In this document: in pieces, positions 18,042-26,874 of the stretch
How the letters are laid out: the number at the start of each line of letters is the position of its first letter
How positions within the stretch are numbered: position 1 is the stretch's first letter
Source of the DNA: Chitinophaga rhizosphaerae
GTDB lineage: Bacteria; Bacteroidota; Bacteroidia; Chitinophagales; Chitinophagaceae
Length of the DNA stretch: 64,000 nucleotides
Direction: 5' to 3'
Assembly: GCF_003958645.1 (NCBI RefSeq)
Contig: NZ_RXLO01000005.1
Location: 310,001-374,000 of the forward strand
The notes under the pieces: generated by a model
What the model saw: only the letters and a program-made list of their open reading frames with translations
Databases searched by the model: none
What the model was told of the DNA's origin: nothing
Position numbers and translations under genes: made by a program

Positions 18042-18370
18042 CGTGGTGGAATTGTAAGGCTACGTAAATATAAAAATATCCGGGAGGATGGCGAGGGATT
18101 GAAACGAAATGGCGAAAAATTGAAATGAATCGGCCAATGCTTGCCGAATGTTTTTTCTTTCTTTGATCCGCGTTGAAGAAAAACTGATATCAGCCAGTAA
18201 TATGACAGCTCCCCGCGAAAACCGGTCCCACGGCCGGACGGGGCTTCTATTGCGTATGCGGAGGCAGGAACAACACACGTCTAATGGTTCGTCGAATTCA
18301 AGGTATGAAAAGACCGGCCCAGCCGGGGATTGAAGACAGCATCCTTTAATCACCCAAAATCATTTCACGT
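18042..18370. promoter_or_regulatory. Divergent control region of PUL1
   Basis: 329 bp without a supported gene between the sensor kinase and susC. It holds a 21-bp-period direct repeat (18098-18134) and a near-consensus minus-strand -7 (TATATTTA, 18072-18065) for the sensor gene. No clear TAnnTTTG box is seen for susC, consistent with an activator-dependent promoter. The short ORF at 18148-18333 has no supporting features. Confidence 0.6.
18098..18134. repeat. Two 16-bp direct repeats, 21 bp apart (candidate AraC operator)
   Basis: ATTGAAACGAAATGGC (18098-18113) and ATTGAAATGAATCGGC (18119-18134) match at 13 of 16 positions. The 21-bp period equals two helical turns, the spacing expected for a dimeric AraC-type activator. 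It lies about 240 bp upstream of susC and 57 bp upstream of the sensor kinase ATG. Confidence 0.5.
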
Positions 18371-21300
18371 ATGAACGACACTGCACTACAAAAAGCAGCG
18401 ACGGCGGGTATCGCGAAGATACTCCTACTGCTGTTGCTTTGCCTGCCGCTGGCAGGGACCTTTGCGCAGACAGGCCCGCAAAAGGTTTCGGGTTTCGTGC
18501 GCGACAGCGCCGGATCGCCGCTCCCACAGGTAACCGTGTATGAAAAAGGTACCCGCAATGGTACGCTTTCCGGGGCGGACGGGCAATTCACCATCATGGT
18601 GAAACCCAATGCCATCCTTGTTTTTACCATGATAGGCTTCCGCACCCGGGAACTGGCCGCCACGCCGGGAGCGGCCATGAACGTGGCCCTGCCCAGTTCC
18701 GCTACCGAGTTGACGGACGTAGTGGTGGTAGGATATGGCGCGGCACGGAAAAAATCCCTCACCAACGCCATCTCCAGCGTGTCCGCACAAGACATCGGCA
18801 ATGTGCGCGGCGGCGCCACCGTGAGCACCACGCTCGCGGGGAAAGTGCCCGGCGTATCGTTCCGGATGCCCGACGGGCGGCCCGGCGCTTCCGCATCCAT
18901 CCAGATCCGTAACCTCGGCCGGCCGCTCTATGTGATCGACGGGGTGCAGCAGGACGAAGGACAATTCAATAACATTTCACCTAACGACATCGAAAGCATT
19001 TCTTTCCTCAAAGACGCGTCTGCCGCCATTTACGGTGTGCGTGCGGCCAATGGGGTAGTGGTGGTGCAAACGAAAAGGGGCCGCACCGGCAGCCGCAGTT
19101 CCATCAACCTCGACGCCAACTGGGGCTTCCAGAGCTGGACGCGCTTCATCGATGTGCTCGACAATTCCCACGAGTACATGAAACTGAAAGCCGAAGCCGA
19201 AATGAACCGGTTCCCCAATATCGGCGACAATCCCATCACCACCAACATCACGCCCGAAGAACTGGAAAAATACCGGCTGGGCACGGATTACGGCTATAAA
19301 AGCTTCAACTGGCGCGATTATATCGTGAAAGAAAACACCCCGCTCAACCAGTACAATCTCAACTTCACCGGCGGTACCGATCGCGTGACGTATTATGTTT
19401 CCGCTACGCGGACGTTCCAGAACTCCGTGCTGGGCCGCGAATACAAATTCACCCGTACCAATATCCAAAGTAACATCTCCGCGAAAGTGGCCAACGGCCT
19501 GCGCGTGGGAACGAGTATCAACGGCCGCGTGGAAACCCGCGACAATCCGGGGGTTCCGGGCGGGGACGACTACTGGCAGGCGCGCTTCGCGATCCTGCGG
19601 AACACGCCCATGGAACGCCCCTTCGCCAACGATAACCCGGCTTACCTGAACGATATCAAGCATAACGAAACCAACTGGGGCTACCTCAACACACGCTACG
19701 CCGGCAAATTCAAGAACGAATGGCGACAGCTCCAGATGAACCTCGACGCGGAGTGGGACGTGCCCTTCGTGGAAGGCCTCAAGATCAGCGGGCTGTACTC
19801 GTATTACCTGGCGGATAACCTCCTCAACAACCACGAGTACACTTACGATACGTATACCTACAATCCTTCCACCGACACCTACACCCGCACGGGCGGTTCC
19901 ACCAACCCCTGGCGCGAACGCAACCAGGAAAAGCAGATCAACCAGAGCTCGCAGATACGGATCGGGTACGAAAGGAAGTTCGGCGACCACAAGATCAACG
20001 CCATGGTGGTGAGCGAGCGCATCAACAACCAGCGCCTCCGCAACTGGATCCACGCCGTACCCATCTCGAACCAGCTGCCGCTTATCTATTTCAATACTTC
20101 GGATACCTACACCGACCAGGACAACCGCCAGACGCGTACCGGCATCGCCGGGCGCCTGAACTACGAATACGGCAACAAATACTTCATCGAAGGCCTCATG
20201 CGCCGCGATGCCTCGTTCCTTTTCGCACCAGGCAAGCGCGTGGGTTACTTTCCCAGCGTTTCCGCCGCATGGCGCGTCACGGAAGAAGGGTTTATGAAAA
20301 ATCTCCTAGGCAACGGGAGCATCCTGTCGGACTTCAAGGTTCGCGGTTCGTACGGTATTCTGGGCGACGACGGCGAAGCGCTCGGCCTGGCGGAATTCGC
20401 CTATTACGAAGGCTACAATTACAACGACGGTATCGCGATACTGGACGGCGTGGCCGTTGTCGGCTCGCGCGACAGGGGCGTTCCCATCACGAACATCAGC
20501 TGGCTGGAAAGCTCCATCACCAACGTGGGCTTTGATTTCAGCATGCTCGGCGGTCGGTTGAACGGCGCTTTCGATTACTTCGTTCGCAAACGGAACGGGC
20601 TCCGCGGCCGTAAGCAGGACATTTTGCTGCCTTCCGAGCTCGGATATGCGCTGCCCGATGAAAACATCAATAAAGACAAGCGTTTCGGACAGGATTTCTC
20701 GCTCAGCTACAGTGATAAGTCGGGGAAATTGTCGTACCGCATCGGTGGAAATATCTCCTATTCCCGCGGCCAGTTCATTTCTTCCTACAATCCGCTGTTC
20801 TTCAACTCGGTAGACCGCTACTTCAATTCCGGCGAAGGCCGTTTGCAGGGCTTTACCTGGGGATGGGAAGCAGTAGGGCAGTTCAGGACGCAGGAAGAGA
20901 TCGACAACTATCCCGTCAACATCGACGGAAAGGGCAACAGGAGCCTCCTGCCCGGGGATATCATTTACAAGGACGTGGACGGCGACGGGCGCATCACCGA
21001 TAACGACCGCCGGCCCATGGGCTGGGCTTCCGGCCAGCAGCCCAACATGAACTTCGGCCTGCAGATCGGGCTGGGTTATGAAGGGTTCGACTTCACGGCC
21101 GATTTCTCCGGCGCTTCGCATTTCACCTGGATTCAGGAATGGGAGATGAAAGTGCCTTTCATCAACGATGGTAACCTGAACAAAATATTCACCGACCGCT
21201 GGCACCGCGAAGATATTTACGATCGCAACAGCGCATGGCAGGCCGGCAAATATCCCGCGCTGCGCTACAACGACCAGGGGCATAGCAACAACCGCGCGTC

Positions 21301-21544
21301 CACTTTCTGGAACCACAACATCACGTATTTCCGCGCCAGGACGATCGAACTGGGGTATACTTTGCCCACGCCGCTGGTGAACCGCGCCAAAATCCAGAAA
21401 GCGCGCTTCTACGTGAATGCGTACAACCTCTTCATCCTCGACAACATGAAAGCCTACAGCACCGATCCGGAGATCACGGAAACGAACGGGTTGCAATATC
21501 CGCAGAGCAAGGTGTTTAACGTTGGCTGCAGTCTTTCATTCTAA
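18371..21544 (+). CDS. susC: SusC/RagA-type TonB-dependent transporter (PUL1)
   Basis: A 1057-residue outer-membrane transporter. Signal peptide (cleaved near GTFAQ), then a carboxypeptidase-regulatory-like beta domain (VSGFVRDSAGSPLPQVTV...DGQFTI), a TonB box/linker region (TDVVVVGYG), a plug with VIDGVQ and SFLKDASAAIYGVRAANGVVVVQTK, and a 22-strand barrel ending in aromatic F at the C-terminus (NVGCSLSF). There is no N-terminal STN domain, in keeping with control by the two-component system rather than sigma/anti-sigma. It imports oligosaccharide captured by the SusD partner 17 bp downstream. It is the first gene of a ~14.4-kb unidirectional array. Confidence 0.96.
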   Translation: MNDTALQKAATAGIAKILLLLLLCLPLAGTFAQTGPQKVSGFVRDSAGSPLPQVTVYEKGTRNGTLSGADGQFTIMVKPNAILVFTMIGFRTRELAATPGAAMNVALPSSATELTDVVVVGYGAARKKSLTNAISSVSAQDIGNVRGGATVSTTLAGKVPGVSFRMPDGRPGASASIQIRNLGRPLYVIDGVQQDEGQFNNISPNDIESISFLKDASAAIYGVRAANGVVVVQTKRGRTGSRSSINLDANWGFQSWTRFIDVLDNSHEYMKLKAEAEMNRFPNIGDNPITTNITPEELEKYRLGTDYGYKSFNWRDYIVKENTPLNQYNLNFTGGTDRVTYYVSATRTFQNSVLGREYKFTRTNIQSNISAKVANGLRVGTSINGRVETRDNPGVPGGDDYWQARFAILRNTPMERPFANDNPAYLNDIKHNETNWGYLNTRYAGKFKNEWRQLQMNLDAEWDVPFVEGLKISGLYSYYLADNLLNNHEYTYDTYTYNPSTDTYTRTGGSTNPWRERNQEKQINQSSQIRIGYERKFGDHKINAMVVSERINNQRLRNWIHAVPISNQLPLIYFNTSDTYTDQDNRQTRTGIAGRLNYEYGNKYFIEGLMRRDASFLFAPGKRVGYFPSVSAAWRVTEEGFMKNLLGNGSILSDFKVRGSYGILGDDGEALGLAEFAYYEGYNYNDGIAILDGVAVVGSRDRGVPITNISWLESSITNVGFDFSMLGGRLNGAFDYFVRKRNGLRGRKQDILLPSELGYALPDENINKDKRFGQDFSLSYSDKSGKLSYRIGGNISYSRGQFISSYNPLFFNSVDRYFNSGEGRLQGFTWGWEAVGQFRTQEEIDNYPVNIDGKGNRSLLPGDIIYKDVDGDGRITDNDRRPMGWASGQQPNMNFGLQIGLGYEGFDFTADFSGASHFTWIQEWEMKVPFINDGNLNKIFTDRWHREDIYDRNSAWQAGKYPALRYNDQGHSNNRASTFWNHNITYFRARTIELGYTLPTPLVNRAKIQKARFYVNAYNLFILDNMKAYSTDPEITETNGLQYPQSKVFNVGCSLSF

Positions 21545-21561
21545 TCCTTCAATCATCCGTT

Positions 21562-23457
21562 ATGAAAAAGATTCTTTCCATCATATTACTGGCGTCGATG
21601 TTTGCGGGGGGATGCAAGCCCGAAAGCGAATTCCTCACCGTAGACCCGACGAATATTCTCAATAACGAGCAGGCGTTCAACGATCCTGCGCTGGTGCTGT
21701 CGATGCTCGCGAATTTTTACAACCGGCAATCCGATTTCTCCACCGTGAAGAACTGGGAATCGATGTCGGATTTCAGTGAAAGCTTCCCTTCCCAGAATGG
21801 CGGCCCGAAGTCGATCGTAGAGCGCAACCAATGGGATTTCGGTTTCTGGAGCACCTGGGACTATACCCTCATCCGCGAACTGAACCTCTTCCTGCAAAGG
21901 CTGAACGCGGCTACCAGGCTGAAAGACGAAGATAAAAAGCGTTTCACGGCCGAAGGGCGCTTCCTCCGCGCTTATTACTATTTCGAAATGGTGAAGCGGA
22001 TGGGCGGGGTACCGCTGATCCTCGAGCCCATGACCTGGGATTACAAGGGCGACCCCACGTACCTCCGGCATGCGCGTGCTACCGAAGCGGCCATGTACGA
22101 CTTCGTCATCGCCGAAATGCAGGCCATCCGCAACGATCTGCCCGCCGATGTGAACGTGAAATCGCGCGCCAGCCGCGGGGCGGCCCTGGCCATGGAGTGC
22201 CGGGCGGCGCTGTACGCCGGGTCTATCGCCAAATACGGCGGGCTTACGCCTTCGGTGTCTTTACCGGGCGGTGAAGTGGGCATCCCCGCCGCGAAAGCGC
22301 AGGACTATTACACGAAATCACTCGCCGCCGCGCAACTCCTCATCGCCGGTACCGCCGGAACTTACGGGCTGTACATGCGCAACGCCGACCTTTCCGAAAA
22401 TTTTGCGGCGCTGTTTTACGACAAGGTGAGCAATCCCGAAAGCATTTTTATTGAAGATTTCAAGCTCAAAAGCGGCAAGGTACACGGGTTTACGCAGGTG
22501 AACCAGCCGCGCTTCGGGGCGGAAGAGGAAGAGGGCGGAAGGATCAATCCGTCCCTGAACCTGGTGCAGGCTTTCGAAAAACTGGATAACACGTTCGCGC
22601 CGCTGCCGATCAGGGACGGTGCGGGCAACCCCATCTACTACAACACCCAGGCGGAGATTTTCGCCGGGCGCGATGCGCGCCTCGCCGGCACCGTGATGCT
22701 CCCGGGTACCAGCTTCAAGCGCCGCCAGGTGGATATCTGGGCGGGTTACGTGCTGGCAGACGGTTCCGTGATCACGGGAGACGACCGCGGTTCCCAGAAA
22801 ACCCTTCCCGGGCAAACGCAGCCGGTGCAGGTAGTCGGGTTCGACGGGCCCATCCATGGCAAGGAGTTCACCGCGCAGTCCGGTTTCTATCTCCGCAAGT
22901 ACCTCGACCCCACGGTGGGATCGGGCTCGCGGGGAACGGGGAGCGAGGTGCCGTTTATCCGGTACCGTTATGCGGAAGTGTTGCTGAACGCTGCCGAAGC
23001 CGCCTTTGAACTGGGGCAGCCCGGCGTGGCGGCGGGCTACATGAACCAGGTGCGCGAGCGCGCAGGGCTCATCGTTCCCCTCGGCGCGGGAGACATCAAC
23101 CTCGGCCGCATCATGCACGAGCGCCGCGCGGAGCTATCTTTCGAAGGGCACATCGTGTTCGACCAGAAAAGATGGCGCAACGCCCATGTGTTGTGGGACG
23201 GGGTGCCCATGAACGAAGCCGACCTGCTGTCGAACATCGGGTCGCCGGCCAAGCATAATACGCAGCCATACTCGCTCTGGCCTTATAAAATCCATCATCC
23301 CGGCAGCCCTACGCACGGGAAATGGATGTACCGGATCATCAAATCACCGCTGGTAACGGGCACCAACCGGTTCCGGCTCGGCAATTACTATTCGTTCATC
23401 AACAACGATATCCGGTCCAACAACCCGAAGATCGTTCCCAACCCGAACCAGGACTAA
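21562..23457 (+). CDS. susD: SusD/RagB-type glycan-binding lipoprotein (PUL1)
   Basis: 631 residues with an SPII signal (MKKILSIILLASMFAGGC) and the alpha-helical SusD fold: RFTAEGRFLRAYYYFEMVKRMGGVPLI is the N-terminal TPR signature and RYRYAEVLLNAAEAAFEL the C-terminal one, followed by MHERRAELSFEGHIVFDQKRWR. It sits on the cell surface as the lid of the SusC transporter. Longer than the typical ~500-550 residues. Confidence 0.95.
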   Translation: MKKILSIILLASMFAGGCKPESEFLTVDPTNILNNEQAFNDPALVLSMLANFYNRQSDFSTVKNWESMSDFSESFPSQNGGPKSIVERNQWDFGFWSTWDYTLIRELNLFLQRLNAATRLKDEDKKRFTAEGRFLRAYYYFEMVKRMGGVPLILEPMTWDYKGDPTYLRHARATEAAMYDFVIAEMQAIRNDLPADVNVKSRASRGAALAMECRAALYAGSIAKYGGLTPSVSLPGGEVGIPAAKAQDYYTKSLAAAQLLIAGTAGTYGLYMRNADLSENFAALFYDKVSNPESIFIEDFKLKSGKVHGFTQVNQPRFGAEEEEGGRINPSLNLVQAFEKLDNTFAPLPIRDGAGNPIYYNTQAEIFAGRDARLAGTVMLPGTSFKRRQVDIWAGYVLADGSVITGDDRGSQKTLPGQTQPVQVVGFDGPIHGKEFTAQSGFYLRKYLDPTVGSGSRGTGSEVPFIRYRYAEVLLNAAEAAFELGQPGVAAGYMNQVRERAGLIVPLGAGDINLGRIMHERRAELSFEGHIVFDQKRWRNAHVLWDGVPMNEADLLSNIGSPAKHNTQPYSLWPYKIHHPGSPTHGKWMYRIIKSPLVTGTNRFRLGNYYSFINNDIRSNNPKIVPNPNQD

Positions 23458-23476
23458 ACCACAAAATCCTCCGATC

Positions 23477-24184
23477 ATGAAAATACGTTTTGCATATATA
23501 CTTCCCCTCCTGGCCGTGCTGGCGGCATCGTGCAGGAAAGACAACTACGATCCGCCGCAGGCGCGCCTGCATGGCCGGCTGGTATACCAGGGCCAGGGCA
23601 TCCCCGTAGAATACAACCAGGTGCCGTTCCAGTTGTACCAGTTCGGCTTCGGGAAAGTAGGGCCTGTTTCCAACACCACCTTCACGCAGGATGGTACTTA
23701 CTCCGTGCTGCTGTTCGAAGGCGAGTACAAACTCACCGTGCCCAACGGCCAGGGGCCTTTCCTCTGGAAGAAACTGCCCGACGGGCGGCCGGATTCCATC
23801 GCTGTCAACATCAGCGGCGATCTGCAGCTCGACCTGGAAGTGACGCCTTTCTACATGATCCGCAACGTGAACATGCGCGCGGCTTCCGGAAAAGTAACGG
23901 CCACTTTCGCGCTGGAAAAGATCGTGAACGGGGCCGACGGCAGGAACGTGGAGCGCGTCAACCTGTACATCAACAAAACGGCATTCGTTTCCAGCGGCGG
24001 CGATTACAGCATTGCGTCGTCGCAGAAGAACGCGGGCGCCATTACCGACCCGGCAAGTGTTTCGATGGAAGTGACCGTTCCCGCGCTGGTGCCTGCCCAG
24101 TCTTACATCTTCGCAAGGGTAGGATTGAAGTTGCAGGGTGTGGAAGACATGATATTTTCTCCTGTCATCAAGATAAACCTTTGA
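23477..24184 (+). CDS. DUF3823 surface lipoprotein (PUL1)
   Basis: 235 residues, SPII signal (LLAVLAASC then RKDNYD). N-terminal LHGRLVYQGQGIPVEYNQ, two beta-sandwich halves; this matches DUF3823, a family found almost only next to SusC/SusD pairs. Probably an accessory glycan-binding lipoprotein (SusE/F analogue). It lies 19 bp after susD and 20 bp before the glycosidase. Confidence 0.85.
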   Translation: MKIRFAYILPLLAVLAASCRKDNYDPPQARLHGRLVYQGQGIPVEYNQVPFQLYQFGFGKVGPVSNTTFTQDGTYSVLLFEGEYKLTVPNGQGPFLWKKLPDGRPDSIAVNISGDLQLDLEVTPFYMIRNVNMRAASGKVTATFALEKIVNGADGRNVERVNLYINKTAFVSSGGDYSIASSQKNAGAITDPASVSMEVTVPALVPAQSYIFARVGLKLQGVEDMIFSPVIKINL

Positions 24185-24204
24185 CAATAGTTTAAACGAG
24201 TATT

Positions 24205-25266
24205 ATGAAAAGCAAGATTGTGCATGTATGGCTGATTTGCCTGGCGTTCGTGATGCCGGCGAAAGCGCAAAACGAAAGGCCGGTATGGTCAAAAGAGCAA
24301 GCATGGAAATGGCATCAATCCACCCCCTGGATGGCGGGCGCCAATTTTTACCCGGCGTCGGCCATCAACCAGCTGGAGATGTGGCAGGCGGGATCGTTCG
24401 ACACGGCCACCATTTCCCGGGACCTCGGCTACGCCGCGGGTATCGGGATGAAAGTGATGCGCGTGTACCTCCATCACCTGGCCTGGAAAGAAGACAAGGC
24501 CGGCTTCAAGCAGCGCATGAATACGTACCTCACCATCGCAAACCGCCATGGCATCCGCACGATCTTCACCATTTTCGACGACTGCTGGAACACTACATAC
24601 GCCGCGGGAACGCAGCCTGCACCCAAACCGGGCATCCATAACTCGGGCTGGGTGCAGGACCCGGGGCGCCTCCTCCACGACGATCCCTCGCTCATGGCCA
24701 CCCTGGAAACCTACGTGAAAGACGTGCTCAATACGTTCGCCAAAGACCGCCGCATCCTGCTGTGGGACCTTTACAACGAGCCCGGCAACTCCGGATGGGG
24801 TGATACCTCCATGCCGCTGCTGAAAAACGTATTCATCTGGGGCCGCACCGTGAACCCGGGCCAGCCCCTGAGCGCGGGCGTGTGGAATTTCAGCCTGAAA
24901 AACCTCACTAAATTCCAATTGGAGCAATCCGACGTTATCACATACCACGACTACACAGACAGGCACCTCATCGTTGCGGATTCCCTGTTGAAAGTAACCG
25001 GCAAGCCGCTGGTGTGCACCGAATACATGGCCCGCACGCGTAACAGCCATTTCGCCAATACCTTGCCCGGACTGAAAGAGCGGGGCATCATTGCCGTGAA
25101 CTGGGGCCTGGTGCAGGGCAAATCGAACACTATTTACGCCTGGGACACGCCCATGAAAGACGGCGCTGAGCCGAAGGTATGGTTCCACGATATCTTCCGG
25201 CCCGACGGGCGCCCGTACGATGCTTCGGAGACGGCGCTCATCCGCCGGTTGACGCTGGGCAGATAG
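24205..25266 (+). CDS. Exported GH5-like (clan A) glycoside hydrolase
   Basis: 353 residues with a cleavable signal peptide (MKSKIVHVWLICLAFVMPAKAQ). A TIM barrel with the clan-A acid/base Glu192 in LLWDLYNEPGN and nucleophile Glu273 in LVCTEYMA, seven strands apart as in GH5/GH2-type retaining beta-glycosidases. Homologues are often labelled cellulase or 1,4-beta-xylanase; the specificity cannot be read from sequence. The only obvious glycosidase of PUL1, so it probably trims the imported oligosaccharide in the periplasm. Confidence 0.85.
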   Translation: MKSKIVHVWLICLAFVMPAKAQNERPVWSKEQAWKWHQSTPWMAGANFYPASAINQLEMWQAGSFDTATISRDLGYAAGIGMKVMRVYLHHLAWKEDKAGFKQRMNTYLTIANRHGIRTIFTIFDDCWNTTYAAGTQPAPKPGIHNSGWVQDPGRLLHDDPSLMATLETYVKDVLNTFAKDRRILLWDLYNEPGNSGWGDTSMPLLKNVFIWGRTVNPGQPLSAGVWNFSLKNLTKFQLEQSDVITYHDYTDRHLIVADSLLKVTGKPLVCTEYMARTRNSHFANTLPGLKERGIIAVNWGLVQGKSNTIYAWDTPMKDGAEPKVWFHDIFRPDGRPYDASETALIRRLTLGR

Positions 25267-25292
25267 CAGGCAGACACTAAAAAATTACAAGT

Positions 25293-26870
25293 ATGGATAT
25301 GATTACAACCGCCCCGCCGCACGCTGTCAAGGCTGCGGCGGACCTGGGCGGCAGAGACCGCCGTTTGCTCTTCTGGGGCTGCTTTACGGTGCTGGTGGCT
25401 TCCGCGTTCGGATTCGTTTTCCGTTCTTTTCTCATGGACGGATGGGGTACGCAGTTCGGGCTCAGCAAAACGCAGCAGGGCGAAATCTTCGGCGTGAGCT
25501 TCTGGCCCTTCGGGATCAGCATCGTGCTGTTCAGTCTCGTTATCGATAAGGTCGGCTACAAATCGGCCATGATCTTCGCTTTCGCCTGCCATTGCGCCTC
25601 CGTGCTGCTCACCGTGATGGCCACGGGTTACTGGATGCTCTATGTCGGAACGCTGCTTTTCGCGCTGGGTAACGGCGCGGCCGAAGCGGTGGTGAACCCG
25701 GTAGTGGCCACCATGTACCCGCGGGAAAAAACGAAATGGCTCAATATCCTTCATGCCGGATGGCCGGCGGGAATGGTGCTGGCCGGGCTGCTGGGCATCG
25801 CGCTGATACATTTTCAGGTGAGATGGGAGATCATGATCGGTTGCATTTTGTTGCCGGTAATCGCCTATGGATGGATGATCATGGGGAAGAAGTTCCCGGT
25901 GAGCGAAAGGGTACAGGCGGGCGTGTCGTACCTCGACATGGTGCGCGAAGTAGGCATCCTCGGTATTCTGCTCATCGTTTCGCTGTGCGTGTTCCAGGCC
26001 GGAAGCCTGCTGAACTGGTCGCTGGCGGGGAAGATCGCCGTAACGCTGGGCATCACTGCCGCCGCGGGGCTCGTGGTAAAATCGTGGGGGCGGCCGATGT
26101 TCATACTCCTGTTGCTCGTCATGGTTTTACTGGCCACCACCGAACTGGGGACCGACAGCTGGATCACCGACCTCATGACGCCCGAAATGGCCAAAATGGG
26201 CCTCCAGGGCGGGTGGGTCCTTATTTATACTTCGCTCATCATGGCGGTGTTGCGTTTCTATGCCGGGCCGATCGTTCATCGTTTTTCCCCATTGGGTTTG
26301 CTGGCCGTGAGCGCCGCCGTCGCTTTCGCGGGATTGAATTTCCTGTCGTGGTCTACCGGCGTCATGATCCTCGTGGCGGCTACAGTGTACGCGTTAGGGA
26401 AAACGTTTCTATGGGGCACGATGCTGGGCGTTGTGGCCGAACGTTTCCCCAAGGGCGGCGTGCTCGCCCTGAATTTTACGGGGGCCGTGGGGCAGGTGGG
26501 CGTTGGCGTTATCGGTGCGGTGATTTTGGGATTTGTGCAGGATAAGCAGCTGGACAAGAACCTCGTCCGCTACGACGCCGAAAACCAGACCGCCCTTCAC
26601 GCCACCTATCTCACCCAGGAACGCAAAAGCCTCTTCGGCGAATACCGCGTGCTCGACAATGCGCGCCTCGAAACCGCGCCCGTGGCGGCGAAGGAAACCA
26701 TCCGGGACGTCCGGGAAGGCGCGAAGAAAGACGCGCTCCGCACCGTGTCCATATTCCCCGTCATCATGCTCCTCTGCTACCTGGGCCTGATTTTCTGGTT
26801 CAGCAAGAGAGGCGGGTACAAACCGGTGCTGTTGGCGCCCGCGGAATCCCATCCATCATCAAATAACTGA
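25293..26870 (+). CDS. MFS transporter (PUL1 inner-membrane sugar importer)
   Basis: 525 residues, 12 predicted membrane helices, major facilitator superfamily (GYKSAMIFAFACH after TM2; LFALGNGAAEAVVNPVVATMYP after TM4). The interdomain loops are normal, but a ~90-residue charged insert between the last two helices (residues ~415-490, with DAENQTALHATYLTQERKS) is unusual. It would move the released mono- or disaccharide into the cytoplasm. Stop and next ATG are 4 bp apart. Confidence 0.9.
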   Translation: MDMITTAPPHAVKAAADLGGRDRRLLFWGCFTVLVASAFGFVFRSFLMDGWGTQFGLSKTQQGEIFGVSFWPFGISIVLFSLVIDKVGYKSAMIFAFACHCASVLLTVMATGYWMLYVGTLLFALGNGAAEAVVNPVVATMYPREKTKWLNILHAGWPAGMVLAGLLGIALIHFQVRWEIMIGCILLPVIAYGWMIMGKKFPVSERVQAGVSYLDMVREVGILGILLIVSLCVFQAGSLLNWSLAGKIAVTLGITAAAGLVVKSWGRPMFILLLLVMVLLATTELGTDSWITDLMTPEMAKMGLQGGWVLIYTSLIMAVLRFYAGPIVHRFSPLGLLAVSAAVAFAGLNFLSWSTGVMILVAATVYALGKTFLWGTMLGVVAERFPKGGVLALNFTGAVGQVGVGVIGAVILGFVQDKQLDKNLVRYDAENQTALHATYLTQERKSLFGEYRVLDNARLETAPVAAKETIRDVREGAKKDALRTVSIFPVIMLLCYLGLIFWFSKRGGYKPVLLAPAESHPSSNN

Positions 26871-26874
26871 CGAC

